Source: Mesorhizobium shangrilense (lineage in GTDB: Bacteria > Pseudomonadota > Alphaproteobacteria > Rhizobiales > Rhizobiaceae). From it: a stretch of DNA of 64,000 nt. The DNA is taken from NCBI RefSeq assembly GCF_040537815.1, contig NZ_JBEWSZ010000002.1, positions 496,001-560,000 of the forward strand, written 5' to 3'. The position numbers and the translations under genes were made by a program. The stretch's first letter is position 1. Each line of letters opens with the position of its first letter. Under the pieces are notes generated by a model. It searched no databases. It was not told the origin of the DNA and saw only the letters and a list, made by a program, of their open reading frames with translations. Of this stretch, positions 45,577 through 54,124 are shown piece after piece.

Positions 45577-46989
45577 TCAGGCCGGAACCTTGATCACGGC
45601 GCGCAGCCCGCCGAGCGGGCTGTCGTCGAGCGTGATGTCACCGCCATGGCTGCGGGCGATGTCGCGGGCGATGGAGAGGCCCAGCCCGGTGCCGCTGGCG
45701 TCGAGGTTGCGGGCCTCGTCGAGCCGCACGAACGGCTTGAACACGTCCTCGCGCCGGTCGGCCGGGATGCCGGGGCCATCATCGTCGATGGTCACGAGCA
45801 GCGTACCGCGACCATGCGTGGCGTTTACCTCCACCGTCCTGGCGTAGCGGAAGGCATTGCCGATGACGTTGGACATCAGGCGGGCAAAGGCATTGGGCCG
45901 CACATGCACATCGCGGTCGCCGGCAAGCGTGGTCGACAGCTTGCGCTTGCGCAGCCTGGCCTCCTCGCCGAGCTTCTGGAAATAGGCTTCGAGATCGAAG
46001 CGGCCGGCATCTTCCGAGGCCTCGCCGCGCGCGAAGGCGAGATAGCCCTCCAGCATCGACTGCATGTCGTCGATGTCCTGGTTGAGCGCCTTGGTGTCGG
46101 CCCTGCTGCCAGCCAGCGCCAGCTGCAGCTTGAAGCGGGTGAGGATGGTTCTGAGATCATGGCTGACGCCGGTCAGCATGGCGGTGCGCTGCTCGATCTG
46201 GCGTTCGATGCGTTCACGCATCTGGATGAAGGCGAAGCCGGCGCGGCGAACCTCCTCGGCGCCGCGCGGGCGGAAATCGCGCGGCATCGGCCGGCCCTTG
46301 CCGAAACTCTCGGCCGCTTCGGCCAGCGTCAGGATCGGGCGGATCTGGTTGCGCAGGAAGGGAATGGCGATCATCAGCAGCACCAGCGAGGTGCCGACCA
46401 TCCAGATCAGGAAGATATGGGTGTTCGACGCATAGGCCTGGCTGCGGCGCACGAAGACGCGCAGCACCTTGCCTTCGAGCTGGACGCGGACCTCGACGAT
46501 GTTAGAGTTGCCGACCGTGTCGATCCAGAACGGGCGGTTGATCTGGCGGGTGATCTCGGACGAGAGAACATCGTCCAGAATGGAGAAAAATGGCTTTGGA
46601 CCGGGCGCGGGCAGCGGGTCGGGCGGCAGCAGGTCGACCTTCAGCTGCATGCGGTCCTGTGCGATGCGGATGATGTTGGCGTAGTCAACGTCGTGCGGAT
46701 AGGTCTCCATCATGTCGATGATGGCGGCGATGTCACGGACCGTCGCCTGAGACAGGCGCTGCGTCACGGTTGCCCAATGGCGTTCCATGAAGACGAAGGC
46801 GACGACCGACTGCAGCAGGATCATCGGCGCGATGACGATGATCAGCGAGCGGGCATAGAGCCGCTTCGGCATATACAGCGAAACGAGGCGCCAGAACCTG
46901 TTCCAGGCGCGCGGCACCGCCTTCAGCGTCCGCATCGCGCGTGCGCTCAAGCCGCCCTGTCCCGGCTGTTCCAGTTCCGTGGTTGCCAT
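45577..46989 (-). CDS. Sensor histidine kinase, EnvZ-like
   Basis: A 470-residue membrane kinase. It has two transmembrane helices (residues ~45-70 and ~190-215) around a periplasmic loop, then a HAMP region with PILTLAEAAESFGKG. The H-box is TGVSHDLRTILTRFK, the N-box MSNVIGNAFRYA, and the ATP lid DDGPGIPADRR and GTGLGLSIA. It should phosphorylate the OmpR-type regulator encoded 52 bases upstream in the same operon. ATG 46989 is preferred over an in-frame GTG at 47016. Signal unknown. Confidence 0.92.
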   Translation of the reverse strand: MATTELEQPGQGGLSARAMRTLKAVPRAWNRFWRLVSLYMPKRLYARSLIIVIAPMILLQSVVAFVFMERHWATVTQRLSQATVRDIAAIIDMMETYPHDVDYANIIRIAQDRMQLKVDLLPPDPLPAPGPKPFFSILDDVLSSEITRQINRPFWIDTVGNSNIVEVRVQLEGKVLRVFVRRSQAYASNTHIFLIWMVGTSLVLLMIAIPFLRNQIRPILTLAEAAESFGKGRPMPRDFRPRGAEEVRRAGFAFIQMRERIERQIEQRTAMLTGVSHDLRTILTRFKLQLALAGSRADTKALNQDIDDMQSMLEGYLAFARGEASEDAGRFDLEAYFQKLGEEARLRKRKLSTTLAGDRDVHVRPNAFARLMSNVIGNAFRYARTVEVNATHGRGTLLVTIDDDGPGIPADRREDVFKPFVRLDEARNLDASGTGLGLSIARDIARSHGGDITLDDSPLGGLRAVIKVPA

Positions 46990-47041
46990 TCGATCTTTTC
47001 GCTCGTTGACGGCCACTCAGCAACAAGCCGCCGGCAACAGT

Positions 47042-47761
47042 CTATTCCACGCTGAGCCGATACCCAATACCGCGAACGGTCTGCAGCCAGACCGGATTGG
47101 ATGGGTCGCGCTCGATCTTGCGGCGCAGCCGGTTGATCTGGACGTCGATGGTGCGCTCGCCGACTTCCGAATCGTCGCCGACAAGTTCGTGGCGCGGAAT
47201 GGTTTCGCCGGCCCGCGCGGCGAAGATCGCCAGGATCTCCTGCTCGCGGTCGGTCAGTTTCAGCGCCTCGCCGCCACGTTTCAATTCGCGCCTGGCGATC
47301 TGGAACGTGTAGGGGCCGAAGACCAGCTGCTCGACCTTGGGCGTCGTTGTTGGCCCACCACGGCGCAGGATGTTGTTGATGCGCAGGATCAGTTCGCGCG
47401 GGTCGAAGGGTTTTGGCAGATAGTCGTCGGCGCCGGCCTCGAGACCACTGATGCGGCTGTCGGTTTCGGAAAGCGCCGTCAGCATCAGGATCGGTACGTT
47501 CTTCTCGGCGCGCAGCGACTTGGTGAGGTCGACGCCACTTTCGCCGGGCATCATGACGTCGAGGACCAGCAGGTCGAAATCGAGGCCGGCAAGTTTGCGC
47601 CTGGCTTCGCCGGAATTGCCGGCAACGGTGACGCGAAAGCCGTTCTCGGTCAGATATTGCTTGAGCAGGTTGCGGATGCGCGTGTCATCGTCGACCACAA
47701 GCAGATGCGGCGCATCGTCGTCCGGTGCGGCCGCCTGGTCGACCCTCTCATTGCTCTCCAT
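47042..47761 (-). CDS. OmpR-family response regulator
   Basis: A 239-residue two-component regulator. The receiver domain has the acidic pocket VVDDDTRIR, phospho-acceptor Asp in LLVLDVMMPG, LTALSETD and the conserved Lys in DDYLPKPFDP. The C-terminal winged helix reads LTDREQEILAIFAARAGETIPRHEL and GERTIDVQINRLRRKIE. ATG 47761 has AGGGA upstream. It overlaps the MarR-type gene by 14 bases, so the order marR, regulator, kinase is co-translated. Confidence 0.93.
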   Translation of the reverse strand: MESNERVDQAAAPDDDAPHLLVVDDDTRIRNLLKQYLTENGFRVTVAGNSGEARRKLAGLDFDLLVLDVMMPGESGVDLTKSLRAEKNVPILMLTALSETDSRISGLEAGADDYLPKPFDPRELILRINNILRRGGPTTTPKVEQLVFGPYTFQIARRELKRGGEALKLTDREQEILAIFAARAGETIPRHELVGDDSEVGERTIDVQINRLRRKIERDPSNPVWLQTVRGIGYRLSVE

Positions 47762-48281
47762 GGCTTTTCCCTGACATTTTTGCGGGTCCAACGTCGATCT
47801 GCGCTCTTAGTTCTGGATTGACCATTGCTTCCAGGAACCGTTCCACCAAGGCCCGTTCGGTGGTTCCGGAATCTTCCAATGCAGCATGGATGCGGCGCGA
47901 CTGTGGCCGCGCCAGCGCCAGGGCCAGGGCGCGGCCCCTGGCGGTTGGGTAAAGTTCGCGCTGGCGGCGGTCGCGCGGCCCCTGCAGCTGGACGATATGG
48001 TCGGTGTCGATCAATTGCTTGAGCACGCGGGCCAGGCTCTGCTTGGTGATCTTCAGCACGTCGAGCAGTTCGGCGACGGTGAGGCCCGGCCGGCGGTTGA
48101 CGAAATGCAGCACGCGGTGATGGGCGCGGCCAAAACCATAGTCGGCCAGGATCTGATCGGGGTCAGAGGTAAAATCGCGATAGGCGAAGAAGAACAGTTC
48201 GATGATGGCGAAGTCGATGCCGTCCTCGTCGGTGATGGCCGTCCTGATCGGTTTTCCGGCAGCTTGGCTTCGATCCGTCAT
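47748..48281 (-). CDS. MarR-family transcriptional regulator
   Basis: A 177-residue winged-helix regulator. The DNA-binding core is seen in LTVAELLDVLKITKQSLARVLKQLID and the wing in GPRDRRQRELYPTARGRA. There is no OhrR-type Cys at the N-terminus. ATG 48281 is preferred because GGAG lies five bases upstream. It is the first gene of a three-gene operon with a two-component system, which is unusual for MarR proteins, and it faces ilvE across a 270-base gap. Confidence 0.88.
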   Translation of the reverse strand: MTDRSQAAGKPIRTAITDEDGIDFAIIELFFFAYRDFTSDPDQILADYGFGRAHHRVLHFVNRRPGLTVAELLDVLKITKQSLARVLKQLIDTDHIVQLQGPRDRRQRELYPTARGRALALALARPQSRRIHAALEDSGTTERALVERFLEAMVNPELRAQIDVGPAKMSGKSHGEQ

Positions 48282-48551
48282 CATTTCTCCGTCCAAAAAG
48301 GGAAATTATGTCAGTACTATTGACGCAATTTCCCGGCAATGGTAATTTTTGACAAGCTTTTCGGCGGATTGCGAACAAAAAGGCAAGAGAAGACCGTTTT
48401 TCCGGAACTTCCTGAGTTTGCCAGACTTCAAATATCCGCCTACGCTTCACCACCTTGGCCACGCCCGCGCTTCGCGATTTCAGCGCTTTGCGAGGCCGGC
48501 ACGAACACGCAACGACAATGATATGCGGGCCACCGCCCGTGGGAGGTTACC

Positions 48552-49445
48552 ATGGCATCCGTTCCCTTCGACCAACTGGACGGCTTCATCTGGATGAATG
48601 GCGAGTTCGTCCAGTGGGGCGACGCCAAGATCCACGTGCTCACGCACGGCCTGCATTATGCCAGCGCCGTGTTCGAGGGCGAGCGTGCCTATGGCGGCGA
48701 GATCTTCAAGCTCAACGAACACACCGAGCGTCTGCATGAATCGGCCCGTCTGCTCGGGTTCAAGATTCCCTATTCGGTGGCCGAGCTCAACGACGCCTCC
48801 ACCACGCTGTTGAAGAAGCAGGGTTTCCAGGACGCCTATGTGCGGCCGATCGCCTGGCGCGGCAGCGAGCAGATGGGCGTTTCGGCGCAGAACAACCGCA
48901 TCAACTGCGCCATCGCCATCTGGCAGTGGCCGAGCTATTTCGACCCGGCGCAGAAGCTCAAGGGCATCCGCCTCGACATGGCGGAATGGCGCCGGCCCGA
49001 TCCGCGCACCGCGCCCTCCAAGTCCAAGGCCGCCGGCCTCTACATGATCTGCACCATGTCCAAGCACGCCGCCGAAGCCAAGGGCTATGCCGACGCCATG
49101 ATGCTCGACTGGCGTGGCCAGGTCGCCGAGGCGACGGGCGCCAACATCTTCTTCGTCAAGGACGGCAAGATCCATACGCCCAAGCCCGACTGCTTCCTCG
49201 ACGGCATCACCCGCCGCACGGTCATTGGGCTCGCTGGGGATCGCGGCCTCGAGGTCATCGAGCGCGCCATCATGCCGGAAGAACTGGAAGGCTTCGAGCA
49301 GTGTTTCCTCACCGGAACGGCAGCGGAAGTGACGCCGGTTTCGGAGATCGGGCCTTACCGATTCGAGGTCGGTGAAATTGCCAAGACTCTGATGAACGAC
49401 TACTCCGCGGCTGTTCAACCGAAGCATGCAATCGCCGCAGAATAA
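48552..49445 (+). CDS. ilvE: Branched-chain amino acid aminotransferase
   Basis: A 297-residue fold-IV PLP enzyme that interconverts Leu, Ile and Val with their 2-keto acids. The PLP Lys is in PSKSKAAGLYM. The QVAEATGANIFFVKDGK segment, the GITRRTVIGLA turn and the FLTGTAAEVTPV segment are typical. An upstream GTGGGAGGTTACC gives a fair ribosome site for ATG 48552. A strong terminator follows the stop. Confidence 0.93.
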   Translation: MASVPFDQLDGFIWMNGEFVQWGDAKIHVLTHGLHYASAVFEGERAYGGEIFKLNEHTERLHESARLLGFKIPYSVAELNDASTTLLKKQGFQDAYVRPIAWRGSEQMGVSAQNNRINCAIAIWQWPSYFDPAQKLKGIRLDMAEWRRPDPRTAPSKSKAAGLYMICTMSKHAAEAKGYADAMMLDWRGQVAEATGANIFFVKDGKIHTPKPDCFLDGITRRTVIGLAGDRGLEVIERAIMPEELEGFEQCFLTGTAAEVTPVSEIGPYRFEVGEIAKTLMNDYSAAVQPKHAIAAE

Positions 49446-49470
49446 CGAAAGTCACAGCTTTTCGAGCAAG

Positions 49471-49498
49471 AAGGGGCGGTTTTCGAGCCGCCCCTTTT
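49471..49498 (+). terminator. Terminator after ilvE
   Basis: Stem GGGGCGG (49473-49479) and CCGCCCC (49488-49494) with an 8-base loop, followed by four T residues and preceded by AA that extends the pairing. Confidence 0.85.
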
Positions 49499-49591
49499 AT
49501 TTCAGCATCTGTGCATTTGACTTTCGTCCAATTCGGCGTCTCATGATGGTGTCGGCCACGGGAGGCTGGCAGCTATGGAGGGAATAGTAAC

Positions 49592-49909
49592 ATGGACATG
49601 AATACGCTTCTTCCGATCATTATACAGGTGATTACAGGCGTCATCGGTGGTCAGGCGGTCGGTGCGGCGCTCAAGACGGCGGCGATGGGGCAGCTTCCCA
49701 AAATCCTGGGCGGAGCCATTGGCGGCGTCGGCGGCGCGGCCATCCTCGGCAGCCTGCTCGGCGGCGGCGCGGTCGATCCGGCAGCAGCTGCCACGGCGGC
49801 AGGCGGGCTCGGCAGCGCGCTCGACATCAAGAACATCGTTGGCGGTGCTGGCGGCGGCGCCATCCTGACCGGCATCATCGGCGCAGTCATGGGCGCGATG
49901 AACAAGTAA
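49592..49909 (+). CDS. Small glycine-rich hydrophobic protein
   Basis: A 105-residue protein rich in Gly, Ala and Ile with three hydrophobic stretches (LLPIIIQVITGVIGG, GGAIGGVGGAAILGSLLGGG and AILTGIIGAVMGAM). It probably inserts in a membrane or forms a glycine-zipper assembly. I do not recognise a function. ATG 49592 gives this reading; a second Met two codons later is also possible. It is bracketed by terminators and so is expressed alone. Confidence 0.7.
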   Translation: MDMNTLLPIIIQVITGVIGGQAVGAALKTAAMGQLPKILGGAIGGVGGAAILGSLLGGGAVDPAAAATAAGGLGSALDIKNIVGGAGGGAILTGIIGAVMGAMNK

Positions 49910-49930
49910 AACCTCGCGGTTTCAGGAATT

Positions 49931-49958
49931 CCATGGGCGGCTCTGGCCGCCCATTTTC
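49931..49958 (+). terminator. Terminator after the glycine-rich protein gene
   Basis: Perfect 9-bp stem ATGGGCGGC (49933-49941) and GCCGCCCAT (49946-49954) with a 4-base loop, followed by TTTT. Confidence 0.85.
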
Positions 49959-50044
49959 GTTTTGGGCACCCACTGTTCGCCGCTCGGCGGTAGACGTCGC
50001 GCGCCCCACTGCCTACATCGGGGCAAGACAGAGAAAGGACGATC

Positions 50045-50683
50045 ATGGGTCAGCTCAATGCCGGCATCGTGCCGGTCACACCCTTCCAGCAGAACTGCAC
50101 CATCCTGTTCGACATGGACGACAAGACCGGTGTCGTCGTCGATCCGGGCGGCGACATCGACAAGGTGCTCGCGGCGCTGAAGGACAATGCGATCACGCCA
50201 GGCGCCATCTGGATCACGCATGGCCATATCGACCATGCCGGCGGGGCGATGGAGCTGAAGGAGGCGCTTGGTATCGAGATCATCGGCCCGCATATGGCCG
50301 ACAAGTCATTGCTCGACAATCTGGAAAACCAGGGCCGGCGTTATGGTATCGCCGGCGCGCGCGACTGCGTGCCCGACCGGTTCCTTACCGAGGGCGAGAC
50401 CGTGTCGTTCGGCGGCCATGTGTTCGAGGTGCTGCATTGCCCCGGCCATGCGCCAGGCCATGTTGTCTATTACAACCGCGCGGCCAAGTTCGCCCATGTC
50501 GGCGACGTGCTGTTTCGCGGCTCGGTCGGTCGCACCGACCTGCCGGGCGGCGATCATGCGACCTTGATCGCCTCGATCAAGGACAAGCTCCTGCCGCTCG
50601 GCGACGATATCGGCTTCATCTGCGGCCACGGTCCCGGCGGCCGCTTTGGCGAGGAGCGGCGGACCAATCCATTCCTGACCTGA
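50045..50683 (+). CDS. MBL-fold metallo-hydrolase (glyoxalase II-like)
   Basis: A 212-residue metallo-beta-lactamase fold enzyme. The zinc motif THGHIDHAGG is intact, followed by HCPGHAPGHVV and VGDVLFRGSVGRTDLPGGD, the bridging Asp region, and a final ICGHGPGGRFGEE. Length and motifs fit the YcbL-type group, which often hydrolyses S-lactoylglutathione or other thioesters. ATG 50045 follows AGAAAGGACGATC. A specific substrate cannot be read from sequence. Confidence 0.9.
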   Translation: MGQLNAGIVPVTPFQQNCTILFDMDDKTGVVVDPGGDIDKVLAALKDNAITPGAIWITHGHIDHAGGAMELKEALGIEIIGPHMADKSLLDNLENQGRRYGIAGARDCVPDRFLTEGETVSFGGHVFEVLHCPGHAPGHVVYYNRAAKFAHVGDVLFRGSVGRTDLPGGDHATLIASIKDKLLPLGDDIGFICGHGPGGRFGEERRTNPFLT

Positions 50684-50782
50684 TGGACTTCAGTTGATAC
50701 AGGCCTGCTGAAACGTGCTTGCCTCGAACGACGACCTTGGCTGTTTTTCATAAACTCCGGGCTGTCCGTTCAAAATCGGCAA

Positions 50783-50815
50783 CAAAAAAAGCGCCGTCCG
50801 TGAGGGCCGCGCTTT
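50783..50815 (-). terminator. Terminator for the BA14K gene
   Basis: Hairpin AAAGCGC (50788-50794) and GCGCTTT (50809-50815) with a 14-base loop. On the minus strand it is followed by a run of seven T residues. Confidence 0.6.
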
Positions 50816-50893
50816 CTGTTCGGGAGGGGCAGGGAAGCCTCGACCGATCCGCGTCCCCGGGAGGAGAAGGACGCAGTATGCTGGATAGCTCGC

Positions 50894-51301
50894 TCAGTTG
50901 GCGGTGCAGAAATGCTGCGCGCCGTCATTGCCGGTGAACGTGCCGGTCCGGGCATTGAAGGTCCGGTAGCGGTCCGAGCAGTACTCGTACCAGCCACGGG
51001 TCCAGGGCTCGGCATAGCTGTTGTAGGCCACCCTCGGCTCCACATAGTAACGGCGTACCGGGCGCTGATAACGATAGTCGTAATCGTCATAGCCCGGATC
51101 GTAGTAGGTCGGCTGCGGGTTGCTGAGCGCGCCGGCAATCAGGGCGCCAGCTGCAAGGCCGACCACGCCGGCAGCGAGGGCATCGCCGCCGCCGCGATGA
51201 TGATGCCAGCGCCAGTCATCGGCGCTTGCGGCGGGCAAGGTCGCGGCCATCGTCGCCAGGACGGCGGCGGACAGGATGACAGTCTTGAAAACTCGGTTCA
51301 T
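50894..51301 (-). CDS. BA14K-family secreted protein
   Basis: A 135-residue exported protein. A signal peptide (residues ~1-27, cleavage near ASA) is followed by a His- and Gly-rich segment, a hydrophobic patch (AAGVVGLAAGALIAGAL), a Tyr/Asp-rich middle, and the BA14K-like C-terminus YCSDRYRTFNARTGTFTGNDGAQHFC. The family, first seen as a Brucella immunoreactive protein, is common in Hyphomicrobiales and may be lectin-like. A terminator lies downstream. Confidence 0.85.
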   Translation of the reverse strand: MNRVFKTVILSAAVLATMAATLPAASADDWRWHHHRGGGDALAAGVVGLAAGALIAGALSNPQPTYYDPGYDDYDYRYQRPVRRYYVEPRVAYNSYAEPWTRGWYEYCSDRYRTFNARTGTFTGNDGAQHFCTAN

Positions 51302-51510
51302 GTCGATCTCCTTCGTGCCGGTCCGTGCGGTCTCGGGGGATACGATCCGGCTTTACGGATGACTAATATAGGACCGTGGCTGAACGGAGGCTGAACGAAA
51401 TCGACCGGCAATTGGGTGGGATCACGTCAACGTGAAAACTCTGCCGTCCACCCACCGAGAGGTGAGCAGGGCACTTTCGCCTGAGCGGTGATTGCCGGTC
51501 TGAAGCCGGC

Positions 51511-51723
51511 TTAGCCGACCGACAGGTTGACGGCCTTGGGTCCCTTGCCGCGCTTGTCCGGCTCGGTGTCGAATGACACTTTCTGCCCATCCTCAAGACC
51601 GGGAAGACCCGATGCCTGCACGGCCGAAATATGGACGAAGACATCCTTGGCGCCATCGTCCGGCGTGATGAAGCCGAAGCCCTTGGCATGATTGAAGAAT
51701 TTGACGGTGCCGGTCTGCGGCAT
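51511..51723 (-). CDS. Cold shock protein (CspA family), copy 1
   Basis: A 70-residue cold-shock domain protein with RNP1-like [10 protein letters not shown] and RNP2-like VFVHISA RNA-binding motifs. It should bind single-stranded nucleic acid as an RNA chaperone. Start ATG 51723 ([10 protein letters not shown]) is chosen over an upstream Met that adds seven residues. It is followed upstream by a near-identical gene (copy 2). The leader shares GCAAATGCCCGAA (51764-51776) with copy 2. Confidence 0.95.
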   Translation of the reverse strand: MPQTGTVKFFNHAKGFGFITPDDGAKDVFVHISAVQASGLPGLEDGQKVSFDTEPDKRGKGPKAVNLSVG

Positions 51724-51853
51724 GGGAAGCTCCCTTAATCCCATAAAGTCCAGTCTCGGGCCGGCAAATGCCCGAAGGGAAATTTGTCCTTTATTTTGGC
51801 GCTATCGGCAAGAGAAAGTTTTGACCGGCCCGATGGATCGTCGCTGGCATGAA

Positions 51854-51882
51854 AAAGGCGCGACGAAAACCGCCGCGCCTTT
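51854..51882 (-). terminator. Terminator for cold shock gene copy 2
   Basis: Stem AAAGGCGCG (51854-51862) and CGCGCCTTT (51874-51882) with an 11-base loop. The minus-strand T run is supplied by the A run at 51852-51856. It separates copy 2 from copy 1. Confidence 0.8.
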
Positions 51883-51969
51883 CAAGAATTCAAACCCGGC
51901 TTCGCACGCCTGTTCAGGGCGTGGAACCCTCCTTGCGCGCCCACCGGGGACGCGCAGCGTGCCTATGGT

Positions 51970-52182
51970 TCAGGCCGCGCGGAGATTGACCGCCTTGGGA
52001 CCCTTGCCCATGCGGTCCGGCTCGACGTCGAAGGTGACCTTCTGGCCATCGACGAGCGTGCGCAGGCCCGAAGCCTCGATCGCGGAGATGTGGACAAACA
52101 CGTCCTTGGCGCCACCGTCGGGCGTGATGAAACCGAAGCCTTTGGTCGCGTTGAAGAATTTAACGGTGCCGGTCTGGGCCAT
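51970..52182 (-). CDS. Cold shock protein (CspA family), copy 2
   Basis: A 70-residue cold-shock domain protein differing from copy 1 at about a quarter of positions (for example [13 protein letters not shown] for [13 protein letters not shown]). RNP motifs [10 protein letters not shown] and VFVHISA are intact. It has its own terminator and a long upstream region of 524 bases, which contains GCAAATGCCCGAA at 52369-52381, so a structured cold-shock leader is possible. It is expressed separately from copy 1. Confidence 0.95.
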   Translation of the reverse strand: MAQTGTVKFFNATKGFGFITPDGGAKDVFVHISAIEASGLRTLVDGQKVTFDVEPDRMGKGPKAVNLRAA

Positions 52183-52706
52183 TGGGGAAACTCCTTCACC
52201 CGTTCAGTCTTTGATGGTCCTGCCCGCCACCTGGCGTCGAGGGCAAGTCCCGGTGGTTGCTTCGGCAGTCATGCATTGGCGCATGGTCAAACCCCCCGCC
52301 GAAAACGGGGCCGTCAGAGATTCACAGTATCGGGGAAAGGTCGTCCAAAACGTTCCGCTCTCCGGGTCGCAAATGCCCGAACACGGAATTTATCGCACGG
52401 AAACGTGAAGGTTGCAAGATAGTGCCGCGGGTCGCCCTGAGGGGCGCGTCCCGACGCATAATGTGCATTGATTTCGATGGGCAGGGGATAGACTTGGAGC
52501 GCGGCCGGGTCATCGGCCAGAGACGGGCCAAGCATGGGCCAGCGCGCGAAAGCGGTGGATATAGGGGCACACCCTGGAGCTTGTGCCGCACCGTTGCCGA
52601 GACCATCGTCGCTTGCAAACGGGGGTTGCATTCGGCGGCGGAATGAAGAGGAATGGCGGGGCATCGCCGGTTAGCGCCTGGCAGGGCATCGGGGAGGGAC
52701 GTCACC
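52183..52706. other. Long intergenic region between copy 2 cold-shock gene and Kazal lipoprotein
   Basis: A 524-base stretch with divergent genes on both sides. The left 200 bases probably hold the cold-shock promoter and leader. The right end has GGGGAGGGACGTC before the lipoprotein ATG. Open frames here are overlapping on both strands and none has convincing start context, so none is called. Confidence 0.4.
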
Positions 52707-53111
52707 ATGAAATTTCTTGCGGCAGTCTTCTCGCGCCAGGGTTTTGCCGTCCTGTTCCTGTCGGCAATCCTTGCCGCCTGCACGGTCGTGGTGGATGACG
52801 GCCCCGGCCCGCGTCCGCGCCCGCCAAGGCCCGAGCCGCAATTCTGCTCCATGCAGTATCAACCAGTCTGCGCCCGGCGCGGCGGCGATCGCCAGACCTT
52901 CGCCAATGCCTGCCTTGCCGACCGGGCCGGATACCGCATCATCCGCGACGGCCAGTGCCGTGACGGCGGCGGTGGCGGCGGGGAACAGACATTCTGCACG
53001 CGCGAATACCGCCCGGTCTGCGCCCGTCGCGGCGGCGAGATGCGCAGCTTCCCCAATGCCTGCGAGGCGCGCGCCGCGGACTATCGCGTGGTCGGCGACG
53101 GGCCGTGCTGA
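52707..53111 (+). CDS. Lipoprotein with two Kazal-type inhibitor domains
   Basis: A 134-residue exported lipoprotein. A signal peptide ends in the lipobox LSAILAAC (Cys near residue 25). A Pro/Arg-rich linker is followed by two similar Kazal-like modules: FCSMQYQPVCARRGGDRQTF with ANACLADRAGYRI, and FCTREYRPVCARRGGEMRSF with PNACEARAADYRV, each with the C-Y-x-P-V-C and N-x-C pattern. Kazal domains inhibit serine proteases by a standard loop. A role in blocking host or predator proteases is inference. A RIME-like element begins seven bases after the stop. Confidence 0.85.
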   Translation: MKFLAAVFSRQGFAVLFLSAILAACTVVVDDGPGPRPRPPRPEPQFCSMQYQPVCARRGGDRQTFANACLADRAGYRIIRDGQCRDGGGGGGEQTFCTREYRPVCARRGGEMRSFPNACEARAADYRVVGDGPC

Positions 53112-53118
53112 AGTTTTT

Positions 53119-53225
53119 CCTTCTCCCCTTGTGGGAGAAGGTGGATCGGCGCGCAGCGCCGAGACGGTTGAGGGGTGTTGGACGGAATGAGGCGTCGGTG
53201 TTTTCTGGAACACCCCTCATCCGAC
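53119..53225 (+). repeat. RIME-like repeat, copy C (truncated)
   Basis: A ~107-base copy in the orientation of copies A and B. It starts CCTTCTCCCCTTGTGGGAGAAGG and contains GGCGCGCAGCGCC and GAGACGGTTGAGGGGTG, but stops at CACCCCTCATCCGAC where the other copies continue. The cut end is the 3' end of the adjacent reductase pseudogene, whose stop codon lies in the element. Confidence 0.85.
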
Positions 53226-53697
53226 CCAGTAGACACCGCCATTGGCCGGGATGGTGAAGCCGACATCGTTGAGCGACTGGAAGCATTCGGCGTGGCAGTG
53301 ATGCGCGCCGTCCTCATTGCCGACGATCGCCACCAGTGCCACTTTCCCGGCTGCGGGCATGCGCCCCTTGTCGTCGGTTTCCTCGAGAAACGCGTCCATG
53401 CGTTCCATGACACGCTTGGCCACGCTCGACGGCTGGCCCATCCAGATCGGCTGGCCGAGGATGAGGATATCGGTGGCGATGATCTTCTCGCGCAGTTTCG
53501 GCCAGTTGTCGCCTTTTCCCCTGTCCGACAAGACGCCCGGCTTGATGTCATGGTCGAGGGCCCGCACGACCTCGCCCTTCACGCCATGCGGCTTCAGGGC
53601 CGAGAGCAGATCGGCGACGATCCTGTCGGTGGATGATTTCTCCTTGTCGCTGGAGGCCTTTCAGCGAGCAATTGATGGCAAAGGCGGTGAGGGACAT
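53217..53697 (-). pseudogene. Broken NAD(P)H-dependent flavodoxin-fold reductase
   Basis: Reading from ATG 53697 gives SLTAFAINCSLKGL and then leaves the family frame. Removing one base from the AAA at about 53659-53661 restores a continuous flavodoxin-fold reductase: KASSDKEKSSTDRIVADLLSAL, KGEVVRALDHDIKPGV, ILILGQPIWMGQPSS and GKVALVAIVGNEDGAHHCHAE. The C-terminus stops early at YWVG inside RIME-like copy C, about 40 residues short of typical members. So the gene has a one-base frameshift and a 3' truncation. The frameshift could be a sequencing error; the truncation is not so easily explained that way. Confidence 0.8.
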
Positions 53698-53807
53698 TCC
53701 GAGGCTCCTGCATGTTGATGTGCAGGCTCAACGTCGCCACGGGCTGGCGGTTGCGCGCGGACTTTAGTGGTTGGCCAGGGCGCACTGGAAGGCAGGCGAC
53801 GTGACGC

Positions 53808-54032
53808 TCACATCCCCGCCGGATATGCGCCATCGGCCGGGCCGGCATAGAGCTCGCCACCATCCTCGTCGGAGATGCGCAAGCGGTCGGGGATTTGCGG
53901 CATGGCCAGCGTGTGGAACAGCGCGGTAGCGCCCTGCAGTGCCGCGCGCAGGTTCGGCGCTTCCAGCGATACCCTGTCGAGCGTCGCCTCGTCGGCATCG
54001 CGGGACCGGTAGAACTCGATGACGAAGTTCAA
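53808..54032 (-). CDS. Small hypothetical protein
   Basis: A 74-residue acidic soluble protein (FVIEFYRSRDADEATLDRVS, then RLRISDEDGGELYAG). It has the look of a short alpha-beta protein but no motif I recognise. It is on the same strand as the reductase pseudogene and three further small genes upstream. Start ATG is the first in frame. Confidence 0.6.
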   Translation of the reverse strand: MNFVIEFYRSRDADEATLDRVSLEAPNLRAALQGATALFHTLAMPQIPDRLRISDEDGGELYAGPADGAYPAGM

Positions 54033-54124
54033 GCACGCCTCCGTGGTGCGGGCAGGGCGTTGCGCGATCCCGCTATCGCGCTGGAGACAATCTTCGGCGC
54101 CGAATGGCGCCGAAGAGGAGCATG

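Noticed and set aside
48480..49427. A 315-codon minus-strand frame opposite ilvE
   Set aside because: Fully covered by ilvE, which has complete aminotransferase motifs and its own terminator.
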